Origin: Perkinsela sp. pyNocScin1
Taxonomy: Eukaryota; Euglenozoa; Kinetoplastea; Prokinetoplastida; Perkinselidae
Assembly (NCBI GenBank): GCA_964019655.1
Contig: CAXHTR010000005.1
Location: forward strand, 930,001-994,000
Direction of reading: 5' to 3'
DNA length: 64,000 bases
The translations under genes and the position numbers were made by a program. Shown one piece after another: positions 28,223 through 38,133 of this stretch. The notes under the pieces were generated by a model, which did no database searches, was not told where the DNA came from, and worked only from the letters and a program-made list of their open reading frames with translations. Each line of letters starts with the position of its first letter. Position 1 is the first letter of the stretch.

Positions 28223-29008
28223 TTATACCCATTCTCGCCGCAAGATTTCTCTTGCGTTTCCCAATCTCACCCCACGCTCATCAACGATCGAGATGATCTG
28301 TGTCATACCGAGGACAATCTTTGGAGCAGCACTCGACCGCACAGTAGCCAAACCAGAAAGCTGTGTGCTAAACGCGAAAAGCTGCTTCAAGGCTGGTGGT
28401 ACGTTCAGAAACGTAAAACTGCCCGTGAACGCGTTGTTGCTGACGTAGAGGCTTTCCATAGTTGCTGGAAGCTTTTCAAAGCACAGCGTCCCGTGAAATT
28501 CATTGCTGGAAATGTTCAAAATCGTCATCTGCGGCGGTAGCGCTTCGAGCGAAACTGTTCCATCACACTTATTCTCCTCGATATCAAATTCTTCCAGCAC
28601 ATCTGGCAGTGTTGTTAAGTCAATGGTCCCCGAAAAATTATTCGTGCCAAACTCAGCCACTTTGAGCGTACGGGAAAGCTCACTCGTATTGATCGTCCCC
28701 GAAAGTGAATGTTCACGAAGAATTATCCGAATGAGCGTCTTAGGCCCGAAGTGCGGATTGATAGTTCCTTCAAGATTCTTCTGGGTCCTCTCGATCCAAA
28801 ACGACACGACACGCTCGGCATCATCGCACTCCACGCCTTCCCACTTGCACACATCGAGGTAGTATCCTGATCCATCTTGAAATCGCGCCTTGGATTGGTC
28901 TGTGAACCCCGCGATGAGCAGCTCCATCATCGTCTGATCGCTGAGCGTATCGAGTTCGACTCGTCCGAGGTGTGCATCGGCGCACAGTGTGCAGAGTAGG
29001 CTTTTCAT
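28223..29008 (-). CDS. Class A LRR protein
   Basis: The 261-aa product has MKSLLCTLCADAHLGRVE, SDQTMMELLIAGF and the complete cap C54-K-W-E-G-V-E-C61. About six LRRs follow, then S-I-V-D-E-R-G-V-R-L. The leader MKSLLCTLCADA has a basic residue followed by a hydrophobic run and a small-residue site, closer to a signal peptide than most of the class. ATG 29008 is preceded by pyrimidine-rich sequence ending ttca. Confidence 0.85.
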   Translation of the reverse strand: MKSLLCTLCADAHLGRVELDTLSDQTMMELLIAGFTDQSKARFQDGSGYYLDVCKWEGVECDDAERVVSFWIERTQKNLEGTINPHFGPKTLIRIILREHSLSGTINTSELSRTLKVAEFGTNNFSGTIDLTTLPDVLEEFDIEENKCDGTVSLEALPPQMTILNISSNEFHGTLCFEKLPATMESLYVSNNAFTGSFTFLNVPPALKQLFAFSTQLSGLATVRSSAAPKIVLGMTQIISIVDERGVRLGNAREILRREWV

Positions 29009-29128
29009 TGAAAGTAGATGGAGAGAAAGTCTGAATATACAGAGAAAAGCAAGAGAGCAGACGACAGTTTTATTTCGAGCTTCATTATCGTCTTTTACTT
29101 TTGTCCGGGCACATTTCGGCTTTTACTT

Positions 29129-30073
29129 TCAGTAGCCTTCAATCGGAATTTCGCATGGATTTCCCCTCTCATCGACAGCGCATACTATGTTTTGGTTATC
29201 ATCCAGCTGAACTGCATCAAATGCAGCCCGAGCAATGACTGCAGTCCCGTCAAAATCGTTGTATTGCGAATTCAAGGTTTCAAGATTCGGCGGTGGCCTT
29301 GTGATCTGCACTTCGCCGCAAAAATGATTCGCACCAAGAAAAAGGCAGACCATCGCTCGAGGAAGCTTTTCAAGGTAAATGCTGCCAGATAGTTGGTTGT
29401 CAGCGAGGTCGAGGCGAGAAAGGGTCGACGGAAGGCAGCAAAGATAAATGCTTCCGCTAAAGCAATTGATCTGCGCATCAAAAATTTCTAGTTTTGGAGG
29501 CAGGCGATGGAGATGTAAACTACCCGTAAAGCGATTTTCTGCAATAAATAATGAAATCATTGACTTCGGGAGTGAAGTCATGTTAGCAGTGCCTTTTGTG
29601 TTGCATCCTCCTACGTCGAGAATCTGGATGTGTGGCGGTAATCGTCGAAAGTCAATGCTGCCCCTGACTTCTTGGAATGATATCCTCAGCTCATTCAGCG
29701 TAAGTGGAAGAGCACTCGTATCGATGCGGACACTAATGAGTGATCGATTTTCACCATGTCCTGTGTGTACAAAAAATCTTCTCAGAAGTTTTGGCAAAAA
29801 GTCAAGGCTTACTTGCATGTGTGCAGCCGATGGTGAAATCTTGGGAAAAACGTTATCCCAATGAATATCTTCGACGCGGCGCCTACCATTGCACTTGATG
29901 CCTTTCCACTTGCACACATCTTTGAAGTCGCCACTTGGGTGCTTGAAATTCGCTTGAAATTCATTTGGGAACTGGTTGATGAAACTCTCCATTATGGTTT
30001 GATCTGACAAATGGTCAAGGTCGAGTGGGTACGTAGACTGTTCTGGGAGGACGAGAATCGATGATGTGTGCAT
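29129..30073 (-). CDS. Class A LRR protein, MQASSL subgroup
   Basis: The 314-aa product starts MHTSSILVLPEQSTYPLDL, then SDQTIMESFINQF and C-K-W-K-G-I-K-C-N-G-R-R. About nine LRRs follow (FIAENRFTG, LDLADNQLSG), then C-A-V-D-E-R-G-N-P. It clearly belongs with 15353 and 16732 although it lies about 13 kb away on the opposite strand. The subgroup has therefore moved by more than tandem duplication. Its third repeat keeps G-G-C-N-T-K-G in place of the double cysteine. Confidence 0.85.
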   Translation of the reverse strand: MHTSSILVLPEQSTYPLDLDHLSDQTIMESFINQFPNEFQANFKHPSGDFKDVCKWKGIKCNGRRRVEDIHWDNVFPKISPSAAHMQVSLDFLPKLLRRFFVHTGHGENRSLISVRIDTSALPLTLNELRISFQEVRGSIDFRRLPPHIQILDVGGCNTKGTANMTSLPKSMISLFIAENRFTGSLHLHRLPPKLEIFDAQINCFSGSIYLCCLPSTLSRLDLADNQLSGSIYLEKLPRAMVCLFLGANHFCGEVQITRPPPNLETLNSQYNDFDGTAVIARAAFDAVQLDDNQNIVCAVDERGNPCEIPIEGY

Positions 30074-30175
30074 TGGAAATAAGGTTTAAGAATTCAGCAC
30101 AGAATATTAATGATTTGAATCAATGTTTCGATCGAGTTGAAACTTAAACTCGACGTACAAAAAGCTACAGACTGG

Positions 30176-30907
30176 CTACCATCGAATGACTCCACAGTTC
30201 TTCGGCAAGTTTAGAACTGCTTTGACGCGTTGGCTGTCAGACTTCCTCGTGTGGTACTCTCTGACGCATCCGTGAAACCGGCCCTCAGGCCTTCGGCGCA
30301 AGCCAAGAGATATACGCTTCATCGTCTCTGGAACATTGAATATTTGCACGACATCCTGCTCAATTTTATTGCTTTCAAGTCGGAGAATCTCCATGAAATC
30401 CGGCAGCATCGATAAGTCAATGGGTCCTTCGATGCAGTTCCCTGAGAGGTCAAGCAAGCGTAGCTGCAGTGGAAGGCACTGCAGGTCCACTGTTCCCTTT
30501 AAATAGCTATCAGTAATGGAAATTGATCGAGAGCACCGAGGTAGCATCTGCGTTTCGAGAGGCACCAATTGCACTGCTTGTTTTATTTCCACCTGCTCTA
30601 CGCTTGGCGGAAGCCATTGAAGCGCACACTTGCCGACCCATTGCCTCGCCAGCCACTCGCCGAAGATGTACGTGAGCAAAGTCACTTTGTTTCTATCGCA
30701 CTGAATGCCCTTCCATGTGTCCCACCCACCTCCACCGCATGCATTTTCGGGGTTTCTGCTTCCGGTGATTTTCTGTTTGATCTTTGGGTTCAAGAGCTGG
30801 AAGACCATGTATAGCAACTCTGTGTCCCTATTCTCGAAGACCACGGATTTTTTCGGCCATGCTGAATCGGCAGTGTTGAGAAGGCAAGCGCTGAGCAGGA
30901 AATTCAT
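30176..30907 (-). CDS. Class B LRR protein
   Basis: The 243-aa product starts MNFLLSACLLNTADSAWP, a signal-like leader. Its cap is unusual: C-G-G-G-G-W-D-T-W-K-G-I-Q-C has a glycine run between the first cysteine and the tryptophan. Then WLPPSVEQVEI, LPRCSRSISI, LPLQLRLLDLSGNCIEG and the end K-S-D-S-Q-R-V. The frame reaches 31030 only via TTG; ATG 30907 matches other class B starts. It lies about 110 bp downstream of the class A gene at 31021. Confidence 0.75.
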   Translation of the reverse strand: MNFLLSACLLNTADSAWPKKSVVFENRDTELLYMVFQLLNPKIKQKITGSRNPENACGGGGWDTWKGIQCDRNKVTLLTYIFGEWLARQWVGKCALQWLPPSVEQVEIKQAVQLVPLETQMLPRCSRSISITDSYLKGTVDLQCLPLQLRLLDLSGNCIEGPIDLSMLPDFMEILRLESNKIEQDVVQIFNVPETMKRISLGLRRRPEGRFHGCVREYHTRKSDSQRVKAVLNLPKNCGVIRW

Positions 30908-31020
30908 TCGAGATGATAAGTATGAAAAGAATGAAAAAATCCTAATCTTGTGGTCACGATGCAGAAATTGCCCAAGTCTCGTTAATATTTCTATCGCATG
31001 GCTCTCAAGTTTTTCATTGC

Positions 31021-31842
31021 CTATCGACAATCATAAAGGCCATATGGCCGACCAGCCTCGTCCTCGAACACCGTGAAAGCGTTTCCCTTTCGGAATATGA
31101 CCCTCGAGAGGTACATGCGATCAAGCACCGCAGTCCCCGAGAGCTCGTTGTTTGAAAATCGCAGTGACCTGAGCGATTCCGGGAGCCGAAGAACCCGCGC
31201 CTCACCTGTAAAATGGTTGTTGATCAGGTCGATCTGCCGGATGCCTGGCGTCAGATTGCCAAAATAAAGCCCACCAGAAAGTTCGTTGCTACCGAGGTCA
31301 AGCGACTCCAGCGATTTCGGAAGACTTTGAAGATTTACGCTGCCGCTAAATTTGTTCCGGCTCAGTAAAAGATAGGTGAGTGTCTCGGGCAACCTTGTTA
31401 GGTCAACTCCCCCCGTAAAGGCATTGTTCGACAGAATGAACCTGGCGATATTTTCCGGCAGTGAAGTCATATTGACTGATCCCGAAAGCGCATTGGAGCT
31501 CAGGTCAAGCTCGATCAATCCCGTAGGCAATTCTTCGGTGGGGAGCGACCCGGTGAGGTTTCCCATCATAATAGTGCAGAACTTTACTCGCGGTGGTATG
31601 AAGAAAAGTTCGATGCTGCCATATAGTACAGAAAAAAACATAATGCTCGTGACATTCTGATCTTCGTCACATTCGATGCCGCCCCACGTGCACACATCCG
31701 CGTAAAAGCCCTCATTGTCTTGCAGGAGGTTTTTCGTGTTTTCAGTTGTGCCTTCGATGAGAAGCTCCATGCGTGCCTGGTCAGAAAGCGAACTGCGGTC
31801 ACAGTAGCCGAGTGCATTATCCAGAGTGAGTACTGTCAGCAT
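31021..31842 (-). CDS. Class A LRR protein
   Basis: The 273-aa product has MLTVLTLDNALGYCD (G-Y for G-R), SDQARMELLIEGT and the cap C51-T-W-G-G-I-E-C58. Eight regular LRRs follow (LDLSSNALSG, FILSNNAFTG, LLLSRNKFSG, LDLGSNELSG), then F-E-D-E-A-G-R-P-Y. The repeats are among the most uniform in the window. A TATATAAAA stretch lies about 45 bp upstream of the ATG on this strand (31880-31890), a possible core promoter. Confidence 0.85.
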   Translation of the reverse strand: MLTVLTLDNALGYCDRSSLSDQARMELLIEGTTENTKNLLQDNEGFYADVCTWGGIECDEDQNVTSIMFFSVLYGSIELFFIPPRVKFCTIMMGNLTGSLPTEELPTGLIELDLSSNALSGSVNMTSLPENIARFILSNNAFTGGVDLTRLPETLTYLLLSRNKFSGSVNLQSLPKSLESLDLGSNELSGGLYFGNLTPGIRQIDLINNHFTGEARVLRLPESLRSLRFSNNELSGTAVLDRMYLSRVIFRKGNAFTVFEDEAGRPYGLYDCR

Positions 31843-31985
31843 TTGAAGAATTTGGAAATAAGTAGAAGATGTAGGAGAGATATATAAAAGAGAATTCTAT
31901 GCAGCTATAAGAATTCACTTAACTTATGTCAATATCTGGATTTCATTGTCTTTATCTGGCTTTACTAGTCCGTCCCGCCCTGCAT

Positions 31986-32870
31986 TCAATCAAAGTAACC
32001 CATATCTTCGTCAGAAGAAAGAAGATCGCTTTCTTCTTCTCCGTCAAATATGACTCCATCATTGAAAGGGCTTCCATCTGCAGACACCACTTTACCTTTG
32101 AAGAATGAGTCGACCACAAAGTATTTAAATTTCTGCAACGCATCAACGATGAGTTTTTCACCATGAAAGTTGTTTCCACGTAGGCTTACCTCTTTCAGTG
32201 TGATAGGGGCATTACGGAGCTCGAGACTTCCCGTGAGCTCGTTGTCACTTAAGACGAGCGATCGGAGTGCTCGTGGCAGATTATTCAGGTTGACAGTGCC
32301 CGAAAAATGATTTTGCGAAGCTTCGAAGACCGTGACTGATCCAGGAAGCGACTCGATGTCTAAACTCCCTTCAAAATGATTCGAACGGATGCTGACATAG
32401 TCTATCTTGCTTGGGAGATCCGAGATGGAGAATGTCCCTGCAATTTTATTTTCGGTGAGGCTCAGCTTCAGAAGCCCAGCAGGGAGGTCCTTTGTCTCAA
32501 GTGTCCCTTCGAACTCCATCTCACATATGATAAGCGAAGTCACAGTCGAAGGGACGTACTGGAAGTCTATCGTCCCACCCTCGCTAAAACAGCCAGTCGC
32601 AATGGATCGGATATAATTGTTATAAATATGATAAAAGCCCATTTCACTGTCGCAAACATCGATGTTTATCTCTGCGACTTGACCATCTGCATTGAATTTG
32701 AAGATACACCACTTTTCTATATCATGAAAGTTTCCTTCTTCATCTTTTGCAATTTTCACGTCTTTGAAGTCTTGTACGAGCATCTCGATCAGCGTCTGCT
32801 GTGGCATAGAATTTTTGTCGAAACGGCCGAGAGAAAAATCAGCTGTCAAAGTGAAGACAAGAGGATTCAT
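31986..32870 (-). CDS. Class A LRR protein, cysteine-free subgroup
   Basis: The product is 294 aa: MNPLVFTLTADFSLGRFD, PQQTLIEMLVQDF, KDVKIAKDEEGNFHDI and W-C-I-F-K-F-N-A-D-G in place of the C-x-W-x-G-x2-C cap. An insertion (ATGCFSEGGTIDFQ) precedes the first LRR. About seven LRRs follow, then V-V-S-A-D-G-S-P-F and an acidic tail (EEESDLLSSDEDM). The subgroup members 27054, 55329 and 61743 share P-Q-Q or S-Q-Q for S-D-Q and the pre-LRR insertion. Confidence 0.85.
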   Translation of the reverse strand: MNPLVFTLTADFSLGRFDKNSMPQQTLIEMLVQDFKDVKIAKDEEGNFHDIEKWCIFKFNADGQVAEINIDVCDSEMGFYHIYNNYIRSIATGCFSEGGTIDFQYVPSTVTSLIICEMEFEGTLETKDLPAGLLKLSLTENKIAGTFSISDLPSKIDYVSIRSNHFEGSLDIESLPGSVTVFEASQNHFSGTVNLNNLPRALRSLVLSDNELTGSLELRNAPITLKEVSLRGNNFHGEKLIVDALQKFKYFVVDSFFKGKVVSADGSPFNDGVIFDGEEESDLLSSDEDMGYFD

Positions 32871-33179
32871 TTTGAGTAGAAGGAATGAGAGGAAAAATAA
32901 ACAGAAATTTGCTTTTGACTTTCGCTAGAAACTCTCGGGGCAGTAAGTGTTTACAGTCCACACTGGAAGCTGGAGAGATGTACAGCTACATACAGCTTTA
33001 TGTGTTTCCTTTTTTTCAGTTCGATTTCGCTTATTTTGACCTTTGTGTTCATCTACTAGGCAGAACTGCAATACAGTATATTGCATTGCTGTTAGACAAG
33101 ATGCCATTGGAACATATTGACATATATGAAGGTAAAAAGGGCGGCATTTAAGAGATCTCGGAGAGTAGATAGTCCTGGA

Positions 33180-33945
33180 AAATGGAATTCCTCGAATATC
33201 TGTAATATTTGACGATTTATGACGATTCTTCATGTTCATGACCTTTTCACGGTTCTCTGCGCTGCTTCTTCGATGCTCATAGAGCTCCTCGCCAAGGTCG
33301 TGTACCAGCCAGCCCCAAAGATTCTCGATGGGGTTCAGGTCTGCGCTACAGCGGGGCCAGTCAGCATGATACCGCAGACCGGTGTCCTCGAGGTAGTTTT
33401 CGTGGCCCAGTGGCATGGGGCGCGATCTTGAACGAGCGTGGGCTCAATTCGATCCTCAGGGCGTCTGCCAGCATTGATTTGACGATTATGCTCTCGGATG
33501 GGACGAATGATGTGCGTGTCCGGACTTTTTGATAGTCCTCCGCCTGAAAACCGAACTTAAACGTCTTATTTTTCTTCGGCTCGGGCTCTCCGTTGATACG
33601 GCGTTGGCGCCTGAGCTCCTTCTGTTTCAATTCCCAATCCTTCTTCTTCTCTAGAATCTCAGTCAAATTGACGAGTCTTCTGAAGCCGTCGTAGCCAATG
33701 TCGCCAAGAACGTGGCACTGAGCTGTGTATGGCATGTGTTCATACGGCTCTGGCCTCTGGCCCTTTTTGCACAACTGCTTCTTCTTTCGATGAATGCATC
33801 GAACGATGCTTTCATCGATGAAGTAAAGACCTTCAGGGGGAAGGTCATTTTTGTGTGCTCTTGCGTATGTCAGTCGCCTTTGTTTGAAAACCTCTTTGCA
33901 CTCTGGTCCACACCATTCCTGAGGGGAGCGATTTCTCATTTTCAC
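33180..33945 (-). pseudogene. Tc1/mariner-type transposase remnant
   Basis: Three frames carry pieces in order: FIDESIVRCIHRKKKQ (first acidic residue), then QDRAPCHWATK (second), then SADLNPIENLWGWL (third, a glutamate as in Tc1 and not the aspartate of mariner). Frameshifts lie near 33445 and 33405. The N-terminal helix-turn-helix part is missing or unrecognisable. TA followed by CAGTCCACACTGG at 32952 could be one end, but no partner was found. The copy is dead. Confidence 0.7.
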
Positions 33946-34252
33946 TCCTTCTCCCTGAGATTACGCCAAAGCGTGCGTGCACCCGTATGGACTTGCGTTC
34001 AGCCTCAGCGTCTGTAGTGTCTGCGCTGATGGCAAATATAACTTGAAAAAGCGTTTGTGGAAGCATCAATGCAATTTATCGTTTGAAAAGTAGACTTAAA
34101 TTAAGAGAAGAGAGAACATGAGAATTCGAACTTTCGGATCTTATTACACTCTTTGAAGAAAAGCGCAGAGTAGAATGCATGTCATAGCGTTAATATCAGC
34201 AGCCTGATATTTGAATTAGAAAGGAAATACGAAGCGCTCATACGTGTGAATG
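33946..34252. other. Gene-free interval, probable Tc1-like flank
   Basis: Probably the decayed 5' part of the transposase remnant; fragments such as RKSIRVHARFGVISGRR on the minus strand are too weak to assign. Confidence 0.3.
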
Positions 34253-35068
34253 TCAGACCCAGAGCATTGCATCGTCACCAGCATCGGTGAAGGTGACCTG
34301 TTCAGCGAACGTTCTGTAGTACCTCGAATTCTCAAGGAGCCAAGATTTCTGTCCGAAGTCGTCAATGAACGAAGTGTGAAACACAGTGCGGGTCTCACCA
34401 CTACCAAGCGGTGTCAATTTTGGTGGCTTCTTGTTCGCTGGTCGGAGAAAAAAGGCATTACGCAGCGACTTTGGCAGCATATCGGGGTCGTATAGAACAG
34501 GCTGTGGGAAGGCCTTTATCGAACAAGCGATAAATATAAGTTCCAGCGAGTCTGGAAGTTCCCGCAGGTCCAGCGCGCCGTGAACGTTCGGCGTCGAGAA
34601 AATGAACTCCTCAAGCGCAGCTGGCAGGCGCCGCATATCCAGGAAGTGGAAGGGATGTCTGGTGTTGGTAATGCAAAAGTACCGGAGCTCCCGTGGAAGA
34701 TGACGCGTCGTCCATGCCGTTGCAGAGTAGACACTGTTCAGGTGAATGTGGCGGACGTTGGGCGGGAACCACTTGATGTGAAACCGGGCACCGTGGAGCG
34801 TGTTGTAGTACACCGAACAAATGAAATCTTCGATGCACTGAATGCCGCGCCATTTGCACTCGTCTGGGGCGTCGTCAGCATTGTTCGTGAGGAGCGCACC
34901 GGCAGTGAGGTCAGGGTCAAAGCTCTCGATAGACAGATTGATGAGCTGGCGCTGGCGATTGATCTTCTCCTGTCGAACAGCGAAGTCGGCGCAAATGAAG
35001 AGAGTCAATTGGAGGAAGAGGATAGAGCGAAAGAGCATTCGAAGGGTAAAAGACCGAGAAATATACAT
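34253..35068 (-). CDS. Class B LRR protein with clear signal peptide
   Basis: The 271-aa product starts MYISRSFTLR, then MLFRSILFLQLTLFICADFA, the most convincing signal peptide in the window: basic residues, about 14 hydrophobic residues, then a small-residue cleavage region. The cap is C-K-W-R-G-I-Q-C, followed by WFPPNVRHIHL, LPRELRYFCI, LPAALEEFIF and LPDSLELIFI. The end has G-S-G-E-T-R-T-V and a tail rich in aromatic residues. ATG 35068 and ATG 35038 are both possible; the frame reaches 35113 only via TTG. Confidence 0.8.
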   Translation of the reverse strand: MYISRSFTLRMLFRSILFLQLTLFICADFAVRQEKINRQRQLINLSIESFDPDLTAGALLTNNADDAPDECKWRGIQCIEDFICSVYYNTLHGARFHIKWFPPNVRHIHLNSVYSATAWTTRHLPRELRYFCITNTRHPFHFLDMRRLPAALEEFIFSTPNVHGALDLRELPDSLELIFIACSIKAFPQPVLYDPDMLPKSLRNAFFLRPANKKPPKLTPLGSGETRTVFHTSFIDDFGQKSWLLENSRYYRTFAEQVTFTDAGDDAMLWV

Positions 35069-35155
35069 ACAGAGCTTAATGGTTAAGAATTCATTCAGTT
35101 GTAAATTTTCCAACTTTTGCGAGCAAAGAGCTATAGTTCATAGATTTCAGATCAT

Positions 35156-35872
35156 TCACCTATGATTATGTCGACATGCATACACTGCGCTCTGAAATTT
35201 TTCTGCACATTGCGCAGTCGTCTTCTGAAACGACCTGCATATTGCTGAGTACGAGGTGAACAGCGGTGCACAGTCCGACACGCGATCGTGCGACTGCACA
35301 TCATCTACGTACACTATGACCTTCTCGCCTCTATCATCCTTTTGACGAATGACGATCTGCTGCAAGCGAGGTGGGAGCAGTTGCGTGTCGATGTGCGCCT
35401 GGTAAATTTCAAAATTGTTGATGAGGAGCAATGGCATTTACGGTGGCAGCTCGATGATTTGCACTCTTCCGGCAAACCAGCCCCTGCAAATGAGGAGCTC
35501 TTCCATCTTTCGAGGTAAACGTCGCAAGTCGACAGTTCGTTGCGTTTCAGTGCCTTGTGCAAGCTCACAGTTGGTGTAAAAGTACAAAAGATCTCGTGGG
35601 AGGAGCTCGGGCAGCCATCCATCGACAAGTACAACATCTTTGAGGTGAACGTACTGCAGCGTGCTCGGAAGCCAGTCTGTATTGAACAGCCATTGCTTTC
35701 TTATACCTATGGAAGTTATGGCGAATGACGTGACTGTTCCACATTTGCACTGAGTGCCTTTCCAGCGACAGGGCTGATCAAGCCGGGTGTCGCCCTCCAG
35801 GAGATACAAAAAAAGATTTTCTGTGTGCACGTCGTCGATGATCAAATTCGGTTGTATGACTTTGTACATCAT
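35156..35872 (-). pseudogene. Class B LRR gene with in-frame TAA
   Basis: From ATG 35872 the frame shows the cap C-R-W-K-G-T-Q-C, DWLPSTLQYVHL, LPRDLLYFYT and MEELLICRGWFAG. A TAA at 35438-35440 follows IIELPP, and the same frame continues MPLLLINNFEIYQ, LPPRLQQIVI and H-D-R-V to 35156. One base change explains the stop. The leader MMYKVIQPNLII is weakly hydrophobic. A truncated 144-aa product would lose the last repeats. Confidence 0.75.
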
Positions 35873-36250
35873 GACACGCTGGTGGTCGTGTGCGAGACTT
35901 GGCGTAGATTATGCGTTTTTAAGGTCAGTGCTCATGATTCGCAGTGTGCGAAAAATAAAATGGATCATTTTCAAGAAGCTCTTTAAAATACGTACTCAGT
36001 GACACAGAATACTACGTTGCGATGACGAAAACTCGTAAATACTATCTGCTTTCTTGGTAAGCGTGTCTCAGCGGAAAGCAAAGAGGTAAAATCCCATTGT
36101 AAATAATAATAATAGTTCGAAGTGCACAAGAAATTTATACAGTGAAGGTAAATTACTCAGGTTGTCCCTACAACTTATCTTTATCCCTCGTATTTCTCAT
36201 ATCTACGTAATACATTCACACTTTTCACATTTTGACATTCTGCAGCAGAC
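35873..36250. other. Gene-free interval
   Basis: No family motif, repeat or transposon end recognised. Confidence 0.4.
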
Positions 36251-37267
36251 CTACTGCATATGCTGCACGATATCGTCTTCTGGCTTGAAGTCTACACCTT
36301 CCTCGTCCAATAGAGCCTCGAAAGCGTTTCCTTTCAGAAACACGCCTTGCGACACGTCGCGCTGCACGATGGCAGTTCCGCACAGCTTGTTGCCACTCAT
36401 GTGCACCCCTTGGAGGGTGGCAGGTGGGTTGAGAAGCTGGAAGCACCCAGAAAGGAGATTTTTACTTGCTCGGAGCTGCTTCATCTGCGGTGGCAGCGCA
36501 TCAAGCGATATTTCCCCGCTGAAACGGTTTTTCGAGATGTTCAGCGTCTCGAGCGCGACCGGGAGTGCGTGGAGAGAGACACTGCCGTCAAAATCATTGT
36601 GGTCGAGCCAGAGGTCCTTGAGCGCGCTTGGGAGACTACCCAGTGTGATTTCTCCGCTGAAATGGTTGTGGGAGACGCAAAGGTACTCGAGCGATGCTGG
36701 AAGTTTTGTTAAGTCAGCTTCCCCGTCAAAACCATTCTTCTGCATATTGCAGTGCTTGAGATCAGCTGGCAGCGCGGTGAAGTCACATGTACCCTCGAGC
36801 TTGTTCGCTGAGATCCTGAGATCGACGAGTGTGCTGGGAAGCTCAGGGAAGCAGACAGTTCCGGTGAGGCAGAGCTGCGACACAGTGAACTCTTTCAGGC
36901 CGAGCGGAAGCGCATGCGCATCAATTGTGCCTTCAACGTCTGCCCATGAAAGCTCAAAGTACAGCACACTTCGCGGTATGTACGCAAAGTCAACAGAGCC
37001 TTCGAGATCTTCCTCGAGGTCGTCAAAGTCTACTTTTACAACCTGATTCTCGAGCTCATCGTCAACTTCACACGTGACGCCCTCCCACGTGCAGACATCC
37101 ATCCACATGCCATGCTTGTTTTTGAACTGATCTTTGGAGTCGTCAGTGAGCCCATCGATCAGGATTTCCATGAGATTCTGGTCTGAAATATAGTCAACAG
37201 AGGCGCGTCCAAGGGAATCAGACATTCGTCGTGGCGTTTCCGCAGTGAGAAAGATATCTAGGAGCAT
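36251..37267 (-). CDS. Class A LRR protein
   Basis: The 338-aa product has an expanded N-terminus, MLLDIFLTAETPRRMSDSLG, with the start motif as L-G-R-A-S-V-D, then SDQNLMEILIDGL and the cap C-T-W-E-G-V-T-C. An acidic stretch (VDFDDLEEDLEG) precedes ten LRRs (LRISANKLEGTCDFTALP, LCVSHNHFSG, LWLDHNDFDG), and the end is L-L-D-E-E-G-V-D-F. It is one of the longest fully regular copies. Confidence 0.85.
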   Translation of the reverse strand: MLLDIFLTAETPRRMSDSLGRASVDYISDQNLMEILIDGLTDDSKDQFKNKHGMWMDVCTWEGVTCEVDDELENQVVKVDFDDLEEDLEGSVDFAYIPRSVLYFELSWADVEGTIDAHALPLGLKEFTVSQLCLTGTVCFPELPSTLVDLRISANKLEGTCDFTALPADLKHCNMQKNGFDGEADLTKLPASLEYLCVSHNHFSGEITLGSLPSALKDLWLDHNDFDGSVSLHALPVALETLNISKNRFSGEISLDALPPQMKQLRASKNLLSGCFQLLNPPATLQGVHMSGNKLCGTAIVQRDVSQGVFLKGNAFEALLDEEGVDFKPEDDIVQHMQ

Positions 37268-37365
37268 TTTTATTTTTTGACACTGAATCGAAATCTTAAT
37301 GTATATGATCGTTACTTGATTAAGATGAATCTACAATTCATGATCTTGACCTATGATTACTATTA

Positions 37366-38133
37366 CTACGCGAATTCGTAGCCATCAAAGCGGACAAGGA
37401 TACGTCGGCCGCTCTTAAGAATGAACTTCGAGTCTTCTAGTGTAAACCTACCTTTGGTTTGTAAGAAGCTGTCAGATTTTGCACCATCAATCATCTTGAT
37501 TGATGCTTTTATGGGTGTGAATGTACTTGGTGTTTGTACGAGCACCCTTGCTAATTCAAAATTATCAGGAACCTTTCCGACGAATATTTTCTCAATAGGC
37601 TCACGGCGAAAAATTTGAATCATTCTAAGGCTTCGAGGCAAGTCTGCGAAGACAAGCTCCCCAAATTTATAGGAATAAAAGATGTGTAGCTCTTCCATGT
37701 TTTCGGGAAGTGCCTGTAGATTGACATGAACTCCGTATTCCTGATACACGCAATATACCCGATCAAGGTAGAGAAAACGGGTGTCTCGAGGGAGCATACT
37801 TGTAGACCAGTGCGGTGCGATAAAAACGCTTTTAATACAAATAACATGTAAGGTATTCGGGAGCCATTGTAAACAAATGATCGTATCCCCCGTTGTGTTA
37901 CCTGCATGCTTATCAATGTGAATGACGACGCTCATAATTTTATCATTGACGCATCGAAAACCGCTGTATTTACAAGGATTATTGCCATCGTCTTTTATAT
38001 CAAGCTCTGCCTTAAATTGCTGGGTTCCGAATTTTGGCTTCGCATAGAAATTTCTGATGCATTCAAGCTGGAAGTCGTATACATCTGGGACCTCTCCATG
38101 TGCAGCACTTAAAATGAAGAGATACTCCATCAT
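37366..38133 (-). CDS. Class B LRR protein
   Basis: The product is 255 aa: MMEYLFILSAAHGEVPDVYD, the cap C-K-Y-S-G-F-R-C (Y for W), WLPNTLHVICI, LPRDTRFLYL, LPENMEELHIF and LPRSLRMIQIF. In place of D-S-R-I it has K-S-D-S-F-L, then a tail with K-S-G-R-R-I-L-V-R-F. Codons are more AT-rich than in the neighbours. It heads the minus-strand run before a 1.4-kb gene-free stretch. Confidence 0.75.
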   Translation of the reverse strand: MMEYLFILSAAHGEVPDVYDFQLECIRNFYAKPKFGTQQFKAELDIKDDGNNPCKYSGFRCVNDKIMSVVIHIDKHAGNTTGDTIICLQWLPNTLHVICIKSVFIAPHWSTSMLPRDTRFLYLDRVYCVYQEYGVHVNLQALPENMEELHIFYSYKFGELVFADLPRSLRMIQIFRREPIEKIFVGKVPDNFELARVLVQTPSTFTPIKASIKMIDGAKSDSFLQTKGRFTLEDSKFILKSGRRILVRFDGYEFA

